Source: G963691885 sp963691885 (GTDB lineage: Bacteria; Pseudomonadota; Alphaproteobacteria; UBA8366; Aestuariispiraceae). From it: 64,000 bases of DNA. Of this stretch, positions 18,899 through 27,446 are shown in pieces (the first letter of the stretch is position 1; the number at the start of each line of letters is the position of its first letter). The stretch is from contig OY829843.1 in assembly GCA_963691885.1 (NCBI GenBank), forward strand, positions 3,844,001 through 3,908,000, written 5' to 3'. A program made the translations under genes and the position numbers. Under the pieces are notes generated by a model that had not been told where the DNA came from, searched no databases, and was given only the letters and a program-made list of their open reading frames with translations.

Positions 18899-19279
18899 TC
18901 ACTTGGCAGGCGGCAGAAGACCCAGTTCGCGCTGCTTCTTCTTGGAAAGGCCAGAGGCGACAATCTGGTGGGATTGGCGCAGATAGTCCTCCAGCCCCTC
19001 GCGACCAAGACCTGGCGGGGCATAGTCCTGTATCCATTTCATGCCCCTGGATGCCAGATAGGGGGCCGGGCGGCATCCCGGCTGATCCTGCAGGATCTCA
19101 TAGGAGAGTTCAGTCACCTTGAACGTATAGCCCGGTTGTCCGTCGCCCCAGCCGCCGATTGCGAAGACTTTGCCGCCGACTTTCCAAACATGACTGCCGC
19201 CCCATTGAACGACATGGCTGGTGGCTGGCAGGCTGCTGCAGAATTCGTTGAATTCTTCATAGGTCATGGACGCGCTCAT
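18899..19279 (-). CDS. MmcQ/YjbR family protein
   Basis: 126 residues with the CyaY/YjbR fold signatures: YEEFNEFCSSLPATSH, WGGSHVWKVGGKVFAIGG, FKVTELSYEIL and the C-terminal LEDYLRQSHQIVASGLSKKKQREL. The family is described as double-stranded-DNA-binding-like with no established pathway. An in-frame ATG four codons in (19267) is an alternative start. It lies 14 nt after the GNAT gene, so the two form an operon; its end nearly touches the convergent amn gene. Confidence 0.8.
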   Translation of the reverse strand: MSASMTYEEFNEFCSSLPATSHVVQWGGSHVWKVGGKVFAIGGWGDGQPGYTFKVTELSYEILQDQPGCRPAPYLASRGMKWIQDYAPPGLGREGLEDYLRQSHQIVASGLSKKKQRELGLLPPAK

Positions 19280-19293
19280 GAGGGGTCACTCGC

Positions 19294-19749
19294 TCATTTC
19301 GGGGACAGTATTTCGTAGCTCAGTTCTGGCCAGTCCGGACCGGAAAGCCACGCATCAAAGGCGCGTTCAAAGCCATCGCGATCGACCCGATCCAAAACCG
19401 AAGATCGAAACCAATACCACACCTCATCAAGGTCGTCTGCTGACAGTTTTGGGGTGACATAGGCACAACCGAGATACGCATCCGTATCTTTATCCGCAAT
19501 GATCCAGGCGAAGGAACGGTGGAGGTCGAATTCCTTCTGGTGCCAGGCCAGATCCAGAAGATCTTCTTCGATGGTCAGCCCCTCGGGCCAGCCTCCCGGA
19601 TTGCCCAGGGTGAGCAGCTGTTCCTTGCTTTCCATAACGGCAACAAAGTCCTCAGCGAGGTCATGAATACCCAATACGCGGAGCCTGTACCCGCCCAGAA
19701 TATGGTCCTTGGGGATCGTGCGATCACGAAATTTGGGATGGGCACGCAT
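19294..19749 (-). CDS. GNAT-like N-acetyltransferase-family protein
   Basis: 151 residues. The pattern YRLRVLGIHDLAEDFVAVMES, then AWIIADKDTDAYLGCAYVTPKL and DEVWYWFRSSV is that of small GNAT proteins, but the acetyl-CoA pyrophosphate-binding Q/RxxGxG/A loop is not evident, so acetyltransferase activity is doubtful. First gene of a two-gene unit with the MmcQ/YjbR gene. Confidence 0.55.
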   Translation of the reverse strand: MRAHPKFRDRTIPKDHILGGYRLRVLGIHDLAEDFVAVMESKEQLLTLGNPGGWPEGLTIEEDLLDLAWHQKEFDLHRSFAWIIADKDTDAYLGCAYVTPKLSADDLDEVWYWFRSSVLDRVDRDGFERAFDAWLSGPDWPELSYEILSPK

Positions 19750-19846
19750 GGACTTTGAACCTTGGCAAAGGGAGGAAGGTAGGTGATTCCAGCAATGCCA
19801 TGATTCGACGAAAGCGCGGGCCGGGTTGGACCCGCGGCCTTGTAAT

Positions 19847-20218
19847 TCAATTGGCTTTCCATGAACGAGGGAAGAACCGTTTGATCGTCAGACCCGATAT
19901 GAGGCCGGCAATCACGCCAATTGCGTTGGCCAAACCATCGCCAACAGCGGCCACACGATCGGGCATCAGTCCCTGCACGGCTTCCAGAGAGAATCCGTAG
20001 GCGATCAATCCCAAAGTGACCCAAGGGGCTGCATTCTGGTTTCTGACCGATAGCGTTCCCCAAAACCCCAGCGCGGCGTAGGCGGCAAAGTGTTTGGCCT
20101 TGTCCCAGACCCCGGGAAGCGGCATTTCAGGGCCCGGCACAAGCGACAGATAGGTCACCAGAATTATCAGGGCGAGCAAAACCAGTCGTGATATCCGCAG
20201 AATAAGGTCTACTGTCAA
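19847..20218 (-). CDS. VanZ-like family membrane protein
   Basis: 123 residues with four hydrophobic segments. The conserved pattern WDKAKHFAAYAALGFWGTL followed by GFSLEAVQGLMPDR, with charged residues embedded between TMs, is typical of VanZ/teicoplanin-resistance-like proteins of unknown function. The start is a TTG whose bases overlap the TGA of the upstream RibD-type gene (TTGA), so translation is probably coupled. Confidence 0.75.
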   Translation of the reverse strand: MTVDLILRISRLVLLALIILVTYLSLVPGPEMPLPGVWDKAKHFAAYAALGFWGTLSVRNQNAAPWVTLGLIAYGFSLEAVQGLMPDRVAAVGDGLANAIGVIAGLISGLTIKRFFPRSWKAN

Positions 20219-21126
20219 AGCTGGTCTTCTGGCTTGTCCAGTCGACAGTCGAAGACGACGTCGCGTCCCATGACATGTGTAACGACGTCATCGGGCCGGA
20301 TCGCGTGTTCCAGCGTGTCTATGGCCGGCAGGGTGAGGCCGGCACGCCCGGAACCGATGATAACAGGTGAAACAGCAACATGAAGCCGTGTCAGCACGCC
20401 CTGTTCCAGGAAGTGAGAGACGGTGCGACCGCCACCTTCAATGAACAGCCGGTTCAGGCCCCGTTCTGCCAAGGCATCGACAACATCCTGTGCGGCGATG
20501 AAACCGTCCGATCCGGTTTCAATTTCCAGCATTGTTGCTGCTTTCGGGGATGGGGTTTCGCGTATCGATTCGGCCGTGCTAATCAAAATAGTCTCAACAA
20601 TACCGTCGGAGAAGATGCCGTGTTCCACCCGCAAACGTCTGTGTGGGTCCAGGACAACTCTTGTTGGGTGGTCGCCGCTGACCAATCGGGTTGTCAGCTT
20701 TGGGTCATCATGGGCAACTGTTGATGCCCCGACCAGCACCACATCGGACAAGGCGCGCAACCTGTGAAGATGGATCAGATTTTCCTGTCCAGAGATGTAC
20801 TGAGATACGCCGTTTTCCGTGGCAATACGCCCGTCCAGGCTTTGTCCGAGATGGCCGATGACATAACACCCTTCAAGATCCGGATGTACCAATGTGCCGT
20901 ACAAGGCAAGAAGGTCGTGAGCGTCTGTTGTCGCTGGACAATCCGCAGCAAGACCAGAATCCGTCCATTGCAGACCGTCGGGAAGGGGGCGCGTTGGGTC
21001 AGCCTTAAGTGAAAGCAGGAGGTCCCAGACAAATGTTTCGTCCAGTGTCTCAGGGAATTTGACGGGGTGGTTCTGCATGTTTCGGACGTTAAACCCGGTC
21101 TCGGACAGGAACAACAAAAACTGCAT
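20215..21126 (-). CDS. RibD C-terminal-type reductase (stand-alone pyrimidine reductase domain)
   Basis: 303 residues. The C-terminal two thirds carry the DHFR-like riboflavin reductase signature: GHLGQSLDGRIAT, SQYISGQENLIHLHRLRALSDVVLVGASTV, DDPKLTTRL and LFIEGGGRTVSHFL. The N-terminal zinc deaminase domain of full RibD is absent; instead there is about 85 residues of helical sequence. The enzyme class reduces the ribosyl group of GTP-cyclohydrolase-II-derived pyrimidines with NADPH. It is divergent from a GTP cyclohydrolase II gene. Start uncertain (ATG 21126 or 21078, neither with a strong ribosome site). Confidence 0.8.
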   Translation of the reverse strand: MQFLLFLSETGFNVRNMQNHPVKFPETLDETFVWDLLLSLKADPTRPLPDGLQWTDSGLAADCPATTDAHDLLALYGTLVHPDLEGCYVIGHLGQSLDGRIATENGVSQYISGQENLIHLHRLRALSDVVLVGASTVAHDDPKLTTRLVSGDHPTRVVLDPHRRLRVEHGIFSDGIVETILISTAESIRETPSPKAATMLEIETGSDGFIAAQDVVDALAERGLNRLFIEGGGRTVSHFLEQGVLTRLHVAVSPVIIGSGRAGLTLPAIDTLEHAIRPDDVVTHVMGRDVVFDCRLDKPEDQL

Positions 21127-21283
21127 GGGATTTGCCAGTGAGAGACAAATACGTTAATCAGCAAAGCTTAACTTTACTGGTGATTTTAAACGATAACAAA
21201 ACATTGCAGGTTGCCCTGACAGGTGGCCCCACCCACCTTATAACGAAGGCAGTCAAACAGCCCGACCTGTAAATCGGATCGAT

Positions 21284-22471
21284 ATGGTAGATTCTTTTAA
21301 TTCTGTGAATGGTGACCGACGCCAGATCTCTGTAGAGCGGGCGCGCGGTGAGATCCGACATGGCCGGATGGTTCAGGTGGTCCATGGCGACCAATCTGTA
21401 CTCGTGGCGGGTATCGAGGCGTTGGACGAAGTGGGTTTTGATTCGTTCAAGAGTGTTGCTGGCGGCCGGGTAACGATCATGCTGAACTGGCGGCGTGCCT
21501 CGGCCCTGGGCGTTGCGGCGAGTAAAGGGCACGCCGTCACCATTGATCTACATGCCCCTGAAGATACCCTGGAATCCGCGCAACAACTGGCCTATGGGGC
21601 CAGCCCGGCAATTGACGGGGCGCCGCGGGCGCATGACAGGGTTGAAGGCCCGTTGATCGACGCTGTTCTGCATCTGTGTCGGTTGGCCCAACTCGTGCCG
21701 GCCGTAATGCTGTTTTGGTCAGAAACAGAGGCCACAGCGACAATTTCCGAAAGTGTTTCGTCAGGGGATATCCTCGCTGTCGACGCTATTGAAATCATCG
21801 AAAATGGCGATACGAAGCGCGCCGTACGTATGGTCAGCAGCGCAAATGTGCCAATTCTCGAAAAAGTGAACACACGATTTGTCGCTTTCCGCGGGCCAAC
21901 CCCGTCAGATGAGCAGGTTGCCGTCATTATCGGTGACGTCGATTTGACCGCCCCGGTAACCATTCGCGTGCATTCGGCCTGTCTGACCGGCGATGTTTTT
22001 GGCAGTTTACGGTGCGATTGTGGCGAGCAATTAAGTACGACACTTCAGCAGCTGGCTGAACTGGGAGGGGGCATCGTGCTCTATCTGGCTCAGGAAGGGC
22101 GCGGCATTGGTTTGACCAACAAGCTACGTGCCTATGAGCTGCAGGATGTCGGCAATGATACCTATGACGCCAATGCCCGTTTGGGGTTTGAGCCTGACGA
22201 ACGCAAGTTCGACATTGCGGGCGGCATGTTGCGGGAATTGGGTGTCAAAGCGGTTCGACTACTGACCAATAATCCCCGCAAGGTTGATTCGCTCCGCGCC
22301 GAGGGAATCGATGTTGTTGATCGCGTCCCACTAACCGGTGGATTGAACCGCTACAACGCCGAATATCTCAAAACCAAAGTCCAGAAAGGCGGGCATTTTG
22401 ATGAGGCCGCCTATCAGGGGCGACAGGACGAGCAAGCCGAGGGCGGGTTTCGGGCAAAGCCGGGATTCTAG
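21284..22471 (+). CDS. ribA: GTP cyclohydrolase II with degenerate RibB-like N-terminal domain
   Basis: 395 residues. Residues about 200-375 are a complete GTP cyclohydrolase II: zinc Cys triad in SACLTGDVFGSLRCDCG, QEGRGIGL, the catalytic Tyr in KLRAYELQD, the Arg in DERKF, and RLLTNNPRKV. The first ~190 residues resemble DHBP synthase (VEGPLIDAVLHLCRLAQLVPAVM) but lack its acidic metal-binding loop (no DREDE), so this half is probably structural only, as in other alphaproteobacterial RibA proteins. The product feeds riboflavin and possibly the neighbouring unknown pathway. No FMN riboswitch is seen in the 157-bp divergent gap. Confidence 0.88.
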   Translation: MVDSFNSVNGDRRQISVERARGEIRHGRMVQVVHGDQSVLVAGIEALDEVGFDSFKSVAGGRVTIMLNWRRASALGVAASKGHAVTIDLHAPEDTLESAQQLAYGASPAIDGAPRAHDRVEGPLIDAVLHLCRLAQLVPAVMLFWSETEATATISESVSSGDILAVDAIEIIENGDTKRAVRMVSSANVPILEKVNTRFVAFRGPTPSDEQVAVIIGDVDLTAPVTIRVHSACLTGDVFGSLRCDCGEQLSTTLQQLAELGGGIVLYLAQEGRGIGLTNKLRAYELQDVGNDTYDANARLGFEPDERKFDIAGGMLRELGVKAVRLLTNNPRKVDSLRAEGIDVVDRVPLTGGLNRYNAEYLKTKVQKGGHFDEAAYQGRQDEQAEGGFRAKPGF

Positions 22472-22599
22472 GGTAAATCTGCCGGGCTTTTGACGCAGAT
22501 GTGAAGAGATTGGTCACGGATTCGGCCCGATTTCCTGCTATGGAATATCTATTCTGCCGTTCTATATCGTGAGCGGCCAATAAATCATGGAGAAGTAAG

Positions 22600-23187
22600 A
22601 TGCCAAACGCGTTCAAGATGATGGCTGCAAGCCTTGGTTTCCTGTTTGTCTCAACCGCGGTGCAGGCGGCACCGGATGAGTATGAACTTGATGAAACCCA
22701 TACCTCAATCGTCTTCATGGCCGATCATATCGGTTACCAGAACCAGATGGGTATGTTCCTGGAGTCAGAAGGCAGCTTCACCTACGATTCCGAAGCCGGG
22801 ACCGTTTCAGACCTGCGGGTTGTAATTCAGTCCGACAGCATCTTTTCAAACCATAAAAAGCGGGACCAGCACCTGAAAAGCCCTGACTTTTTGAATGCGC
22901 GCGAGTTTCCCGAACTGGTTTTTGAGGGCACTGGTGCAGAAAAACTGACTGAGAATACAGGCCGGATCATGGGTAATTTCACCATGCTGGGCCAGACACG
23001 TCCGATGGTTCTGGAGGTCACCAAGAACAAGGAAGGCCCCTATCCCTGGGGTGATAACTATGTGATTGGCCTCTCGGCAACCGGATCGGTGAAGCGCAGT
23101 GAGTTCGGCATGACTTACGGCGTTGAAGACGCCTTAGTTGGTGACGAGATCACCTTCTTCCTCGAATTTGAGGCCATCCGTCAGTAA
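22600..23187 (+). CDS. YceI-family periplasmic protein
   Basis: 195 residues. A cleavable signal peptide ends near VQA-AP (about residue 23). The mature part shows the YceI lipocalin-like barrel: YELDETHTSIVFMADHIGY, GSFTYD, KKRDQHLKSPDFLNAREFPELVFEGT and TMLGQTRPMVLEVT. YceI proteins bind isoprenoid or amphipathic ligands in the periplasm. ATG 22600 follows a strong GGAGAAG. Single gene, convergent with the 8-TM protein gene. Confidence 0.9.
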   Translation: MPNAFKMMAASLGFLFVSTAVQAAPDEYELDETHTSIVFMADHIGYQNQMGMFLESEGSFTYDSEAGTVSDLRVVIQSDSIFSNHKKRDQHLKSPDFLNAREFPELVFEGTGAEKLTENTGRIMGNFTMLGQTRPMVLEVTKNKEGPYPWGDNYVIGLSATGSVKRSEFGMTYGVEDALVGDEITFFLEFEAIRQ

Positions 23188-23214
23188 CGAAAGCCTCGCG
23201 GCAGTAATCCGGAT

Positions 23215-24096
23215 CTAACCATAAGGATTGCTGCCGCTGTCCTGGGCTAGAACGCTCAGAACAATGGAGATCGCAACCGGAATACCGGCGATGATGGCGG
23301 TTTTGACGCTGTCTACGATGGTGCTGACCCAAGTCCCTTTACCAGTCCACCCAAGTTTTTGAGCGATCGGCACGGCCAGCACCGAAAAGGCCATTGGCAA
23401 CAGGATGTAGGTTTCGACATCGGTCAGGAATGTCGCTTGTGCCGCGATCGGGGCGAGGGCAAAGAGGGCACCTGCACCGATCATATTTCCGGCGGTACCA
23501 CTGTCTTTGGGAAGCGTGCTGATCAGGGTTGCGCCAAGGGCAATGGCGACCCCAATCGATAGGAAACCGGTGGACGCAGTGCCACCTAAGATCAAAACAC
23601 CCCCCATACCCGCGGCAAGGACCCCTGCTGTGGCGCGAACCGCCGCCGATGATCGCCCGTCCACACAGGTTAATACCGCGAAGGCGGCCAGGGCCAGAAT
23701 CAGGCCCAGCATGATCAGCCATTCGACCATCTCAAACCGTCCCAACAGGTTTGATGTCAGCCAGAGGACACTGGCAATGGCAAAGACAAGGCAAAACATG
23801 AAAACGGAAGCGGGACTTTGTCGGCCCTTGGTGACCGCAAAAATCACGGCCAATAGCAGTGCACCCACTGGCGGGATAAACAGGAGCTTGTGCGTTGAGG
23901 ATGCAGGCGGCAACGGAGGCATTCCGAAAAGAGAGAGGTAGCACCCCATAAAGCCGGCAGTGACCGCAAGGACCCGCAACCACCCCGACCAAGCGGTTTC
24001 CGCCCCGGCCTTTCGCACAAGGCTCAATGCAAGAACGGAAAACAGTCCGGCCAAAATTGCCGGGGTTATGACCACATCAATCAGAATGGTAAACAA
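23215..24096 (-). CDS. Integral membrane protein of unknown function (~8-9 TM)
   Basis: 293 residues, almost entirely hydrophobic with eight or nine predicted TM helices and short loops; one loop carries CVDGRSSAAVR. I do not recognise the family. Its start overlaps the end of the CDP-alcohol phosphatidyltransferase gene by 20 nt, so the two are translationally coupled and probably act on the same membrane lipid. It could be a polytopic partner or transporter for that product (inference). Confidence 0.75.
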   Translation of the reverse strand: MFTILIDVVITPAILAGLFSVLALSLVRKAGAETAWSGWLRVLAVTAGFMGCYLSLFGMPPLPPASSTHKLLFIPPVGALLLAVIFAVTKGRQSPASVFMFCLVFAIASVLWLTSNLLGRFEMVEWLIMLGLILALAAFAVLTCVDGRSSAAVRATAGVLAAGMGGVLILGGTASTGFLSIGVAIALGATLISTLPKDSGTAGNMIGAGALFALAPIAAQATFLTDVETYILLPMAFSVLAVPIAQKLGWTGKGTWVSTIVDSVKTAIIAGIPVAISIVLSVLAQDSGSNPYG

Positions 24097-24862
24097 TGTC
24101 AGCTCCTTGGTGATGCCTTCTCTGGAATAGATAGCCTATATCGATTGCAAAGGATGCCCCTAGTAAAATTAAGGAAAATGCCGCGATGATTGCAGAGAAG
24201 ATGCCGTCGACCAGCGGGGAAAGACAGAGGAGCAGCGCTGAAATCTGAAGGACGCAAATCAGCTTTCTTCGAAAACTGTCCGGTAACGGGGCAGACAGCC
24301 AGGGCAAAGGATAGGATGCCAGAACGAAGAGATAGCGCATCGCACCAGATAGAATGATCCAGGTCCCGGCCTTTCCTTGATCCACGACCAGAAAACAGAG
24401 ACCAAGAATGAAACCCGCGTCAATTTCTTGATCGAACCGCGCGCCAAAGGCACTCATCTCGTTGTTTTGTCGCGCATATTTTCCGTCCAACCCGTCCAGG
24501 ATCAATGCCACAATCGATAATACGATCATGACCCACGCGGTAAGATCCGGCCATTGAAAGCCAATATTGGCGACAATCAGACAGACAATGGCGGTTCGAA
24601 ACAGGGTCAAGGTATTGGCAACGCCAAGCCGCCTCTGCTCAGATCTGGTTTGAAATAGAAACAGAACCACGATGAACAGCAGAAGCGCCAGGACGGACAC
24701 CTGTTGCACATAGCGTGGTGCCATTGAGAGGGCCAGATCGAGCAACCAGGCCGCCGATATGACAAAGCCGACGAACCAGGCAGCATGAATGCATAGGTCC
24801 ATCACGCCGAGCCTGTTTTTGGTCCGTGGCGAGTCGGCGTCGCTGTTTTCTTGTTCTATCAT
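24077..24862 (-). CDS. CDP-alcohol phosphatidyltransferase family enzyme
   Basis: About 261 residues. The defining motif is intact: LDGLDGKYARQ followed by GARFDQEID, that is D-G-x2-A-R-x8-G-x3-D-x3-D, near residues 120-150. Two TM helices precede the usual six-TM core. Enzymes of this class join a CDP-activated alcohol or lipid to a second alcohol in the inner membrane. The acceptor is unknown. ATG 24862 is assumed; a TTG at 24898 is also open. It is divergent, 60 bp apart, from the dehydrogenase that opens the five-gene operon, which suggests a shared bidirectional promoter region. Confidence 0.85.
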   Translation of the reverse strand: MIEQENSDADSPRTKNRLGVMDLCIHAAWFVGFVISAAWLLDLALSMAPRYVQQVSVLALLLFIVVLFLFQTRSEQRRLGVANTLTLFRTAIVCLIVANIGFQWPDLTAWVMIVLSIVALILDGLDGKYARQNNEMSAFGARFDQEIDAGFILGLCFLVVDQGKAGTWIILSGAMRYLFVLASYPLPWLSAPLPDSFRRKLICVLQISALLLCLSPLVDGIFSAIIAAFSLILLGASFAIDIGYLFQRRHHQGADIVYHSD

Positions 24863-24922
24863 CTGAATACCGTTAGCGATAACAGCATCGGTTGCCAAGA
24901 TGATCCCGCAGGAGAAGATCTA

Positions 24923-25909
24923 ATGTCAGGAACAGAGCCGGTTCAGGCCAGGGCGCTCTGGATCACAGAACCCGGGAAGGCCGCTTATCGCAACGCGTCA
25001 GTGATGCAACCGGGACCTCAAGAGGTTTTGATTAAAGCGGAATATGGGGCATTGAGCCGCGGGACTGAATCCCTGGTATTCAACGGTGCAGTCCCTCCAT
25101 CAGAGTACGAGCGTATGCGTGCCCCTTTTCAGGAGGGGGATTTCCCGGCGCCGGTTAAATATGGATATATCTCGGTTGGCAGGGTTATGGCGGGCCCTGA
25201 CACCCTGGTTGGCAAACCTGTTTTTTGTCTTTTCCCCCATCAAACGGACTATACCGTTCCGGCGGACAGGGTCGCCGTTCTGCCCGATGATTTGCCCCCG
25301 GAACGCGCTGTTTTGGCCGCCAATATGGAAACAGCCTTGAACATTCTGTGGGATGCGAGGCCGCTGCTGGGGGATCGCATTACCGTAATCGGGGCCGGGG
25401 TTCTGGGCCTTTTGGTCGCGTATTTGGCCCGTGGCATTCCGGGATGCGATATTGAGGTGGTTGATCTGGACCAGACAAAGACCGCAATGGCAGAAGCGCT
25501 GGGACTGCGCCTTGTCGGGCCGGACACGGCGTCTTCCGAACGGGATATCCTGATCAACACCTCTGCTGCGGGACCGGCACTGGCCCAGGCGCTGACGCTT
25601 GCCCGCGTGGAGGGATTGATCGTCGAGGCGAGCTGGTATGGCAGTCAGCCTGTGACCCTTCCATTGGGCGAGGCGTTCCATGCCAATCGCCTGCGCCTGA
25701 TTTCTTCGCAAGTGGGACGTGTTTCGCCAGCAAAGCGGGATCAGACGACCTATGGTGACCGGATGCAAATGGCGCTTTCTCTATTGCAGGATCCCGCCCT
25801 GGATTGCCTGTTTACGCACGACGTGGCCTTTTCGGAACTTGCTGATCGCATGGCCGAGTTTGCCAGACCAAAACCGGGTGTTGGATGTATACGGATCAGG
25901 TATGATTGA
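24923..25909 (+). CDS. MDR-superfamily dehydrogenase, BchC-like, lacking the catalytic-zinc Cys
   Basis: 328 residues with an N-terminal GroES-like domain and a Rossmann domain (VIGAGVLGLLVAYLA, about 152-166; then VVDLDQTK, which favours NAD). Where zinc alcohol dehydrogenases have the catalytic Cys, this protein has GALSRGTESLVFNG, the SRGTE pattern seen in BchC-type dehydrogenases. The start follows AGGAGAAG. First gene of a run whose later genes overlap (GTGA, TGATG). Likely oxidises or reduces a hydroxyl or keto group on the pathway's ring or sugar intermediate (inference). Confidence 0.8.
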   Translation: MSGTEPVQARALWITEPGKAAYRNASVMQPGPQEVLIKAEYGALSRGTESLVFNGAVPPSEYERMRAPFQEGDFPAPVKYGYISVGRVMAGPDTLVGKPVFCLFPHQTDYTVPADRVAVLPDDLPPERAVLAANMETALNILWDARPLLGDRITVIGAGVLGLLVAYLARGIPGCDIEVVDLDQTKTAMAEALGLRLVGPDTASSERDILINTSAAGPALAQALTLARVEGLIVEASWYGSQPVTLPLGEAFHANRLRLISSQVGRVSPAKRDQTTYGDRMQMALSLLQDPALDCLFTHDVAFSELADRMAEFARPKPGVGCIRIRYD

Positions 25910-25968
25910 TTAATGCCATCACGCCCCTTAAGAGCCTTAGCAAAAAACTATAAAGGATTGAAATATCA

Positions 25969-26370
25969 ATGTTTTCGTTGAGTGTTAGAGACCACCTTAT
26001 GATCGCCCACAGTTTCACTGGTGAGGTGTTTGGACCGGCCCAGGCGATGCACGGGGCAACCTATGTGATTGATGTAGAGTTTCATCGCGATGCGCTGGAC
26101 AGTGATGGTCTGGTCGTCGATATCGGACTTGCCGCTGATACGGTAAAGGCGGTTCTTGCCCCCTATAACTACAAGAACCTGGATGAGGTAGCGGAGTTTA
26201 GCGGGCAGAACACAACGACCGAATTTCTGGCCCATCATATCTTTGTCAAAATGGCTGAGAAGATTGCAGAGGGGACACTGGGCGCCGGGGGTGCGGGCCT
26301 GACCGGCATGAAGGTCACTTTGAACGAGAGTCATGTAGCCTGGGCAGCTTATGAAGGAAAACTGGGCTAG
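25969..26370 (+). CDS. Divergent 6-pyruvoyl-tetrahydropterin synthase / QueD-fold protein
   Basis: 133 residues, the normal length for QueD/PTPS. It keeps DHLMIAHSF (His14), a central MHGATYVIDVEF (His28), VVDIGLAADTVKAVL with NLDE, NTTTEFLAHHIF and the late Glu120 in LNESHVAWAAYEG. But the standard HGH zinc pair is HGA (Ala30 replaces the second His), and no Cys stands at the catalytic position four residues before it (Ala24). So the canonical zinc site and thiol-based chemistry are incomplete. It may bind a pterin-like or 7,8-dihydroneopterin-like ligand and do different chemistry, or be a binding protein. It sits between dehydrogenase and glycosyltransferase genes. Confidence 0.8.
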   Translation: MFSLSVRDHLMIAHSFTGEVFGPAQAMHGATYVIDVEFHRDALDSDGLVVDIGLAADTVKAVLAPYNYKNLDEVAEFSGQNTTTEFLAHHIFVKMAEKIAEGTLGAGGAGLTGMKVTLNESHVAWAAYEGKLG

Positions 26371-26396
26371 GGCGGCGGCAGACTGAAAAACAGCGG

Positions 26397-27446
26397 ATGC
26401 GGCCGGTTTACTTCATCTTTCCTGGCGACCCGGAAACCAATACCGGGGGGTATGCCTTTGACCGTGCGCTCATTGCTGGTTTGAAACGGGAAGGAATCGC
26501 GATCCAGAGCGTTGTTTTGCCCGGTACCTATCCGGTCCCGGATCAGGCCGCGATCGACGACGCAGCGCGCCTTCTGGACGCAATCGAAGACGGGGCTTTG
26601 GTAATCTTCGACGGGCTGGCCTACGGCGTTCTGCCCGATCTGGCGCAGCGTTTAGGCATGAGGACAGTGGTTGTCGCGCTTGTCCATCATCCCCTTTGCG
26701 ACGAAACCGGGGTGGACGACGCCGAGAGGCAGCGTTTCTTCGCTTCTGAGAGCAGGGCGCTGTCCCATGCATCTGGTGTGCTTGTGACCAGCGCGTTCAC
26801 GGCAAAGCGGCTTTCGGTGTTTGGTGTTGATCAGAAAGACATAACGGTCGTTGAACCTGGCATTCGTCGACGGCCAGTGTCTGCTGGATCCGGCGGTCCG
26901 GGCGTGAGCCTGCTGTCTGTCGCAACCGTGACCCGCAGGAAAGCGTACCCGGATCTGCTGGCCGCATTGAGGCCGCTTGAGGCGCTCCCATGGGAATTGC
27001 ACTGTGCCGGATCCCTGACACTGGATCCGGCCCATGCGGAAGAGGTGCTGAGCATGTCCTCCGCGTATGGGGATCGTGTCCGGTTCCATGGCGGGTTGAC
27101 CGCTGAGGCTCTGGATTCCCTGTATCATCAGGCCGACCTCTTCGTTTCAACATCCCATTACGAGGGCTATGGCATGGCGATTGGTGAGGCAGCGGCCTGT
27201 GGCCTGCCAATCATCGCTGCGGCTGGCGGGGCTGTTCCAATGACAGCGGGTGGGAGATTGTCGTATCTTTATGAACCCGGCGATATCAATGCGTTAACAG
27301 GTCTCCTGGAGAAGTTGATTCAGGATGGTCGAGCCCGACAAGAAATGCGAGAGACCGCCTTGAACGCCGTTTCTGACCTGCCCAATTGGGAATCTGGCAC
27401 CCTGAAAGTGATGGAACTGCTGAATAACCTTGGGGGCCGCACGTGA
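26397..27446 (+). CDS. GT4-family glycosyltransferase
   Basis: 349 residues, GT-B fold. N-terminal GDPETNTGGYAFDRALIAGL is the nucleotide-sugar-type glycine loop; the C-terminal half has LLSVATVTRRKAYPDLLAAL, HCAGSL and the retaining EX7E signature in SHYEGYGMAIGEAAACG. Cytoplasmic or membrane-peripheral. Its stop codon overlaps the next gene's GTG start (GTGA). It probably transfers a hexose to the pathway's acceptor, which cannot be identified. Confidence 0.88.
   Translation: MRPVYFIFPGDPETNTGGYAFDRALIAGLKREGIAIQSVVLPGTYPVPDQAAIDDAARLLDAIEDGALVIFDGLAYGVLPDLAQRLGMRTVVVALVHHPLCDETGVDDAERQRFFASESRALSHASGVLVTSAFTAKRLSVFGVDQKDITVVEPGIRRRPVSAGSGGPGVSLLSVATVTRRKAYPDLLAALRPLEALPWELHCAGSLTLDPAHAEEVLSMSSAYGDRVRFHGGLTAEALDSLYHQADLFVSTSHYEGYGMAIGEAAACGLPIIAAAGGAVPMTAGGRLSYLYEPGDINALTGLLEKLIQDGRARQEMRETALNAVSDLPNWESGTLKVMELLNNLGGRT

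Noticed and set aside
21127..21283. Possible FMN riboswitch between the RibD-type gene and ribA
   Set aside because: The conserved FMN-element helices and loops are not present on either strand of this 157-bp gap.
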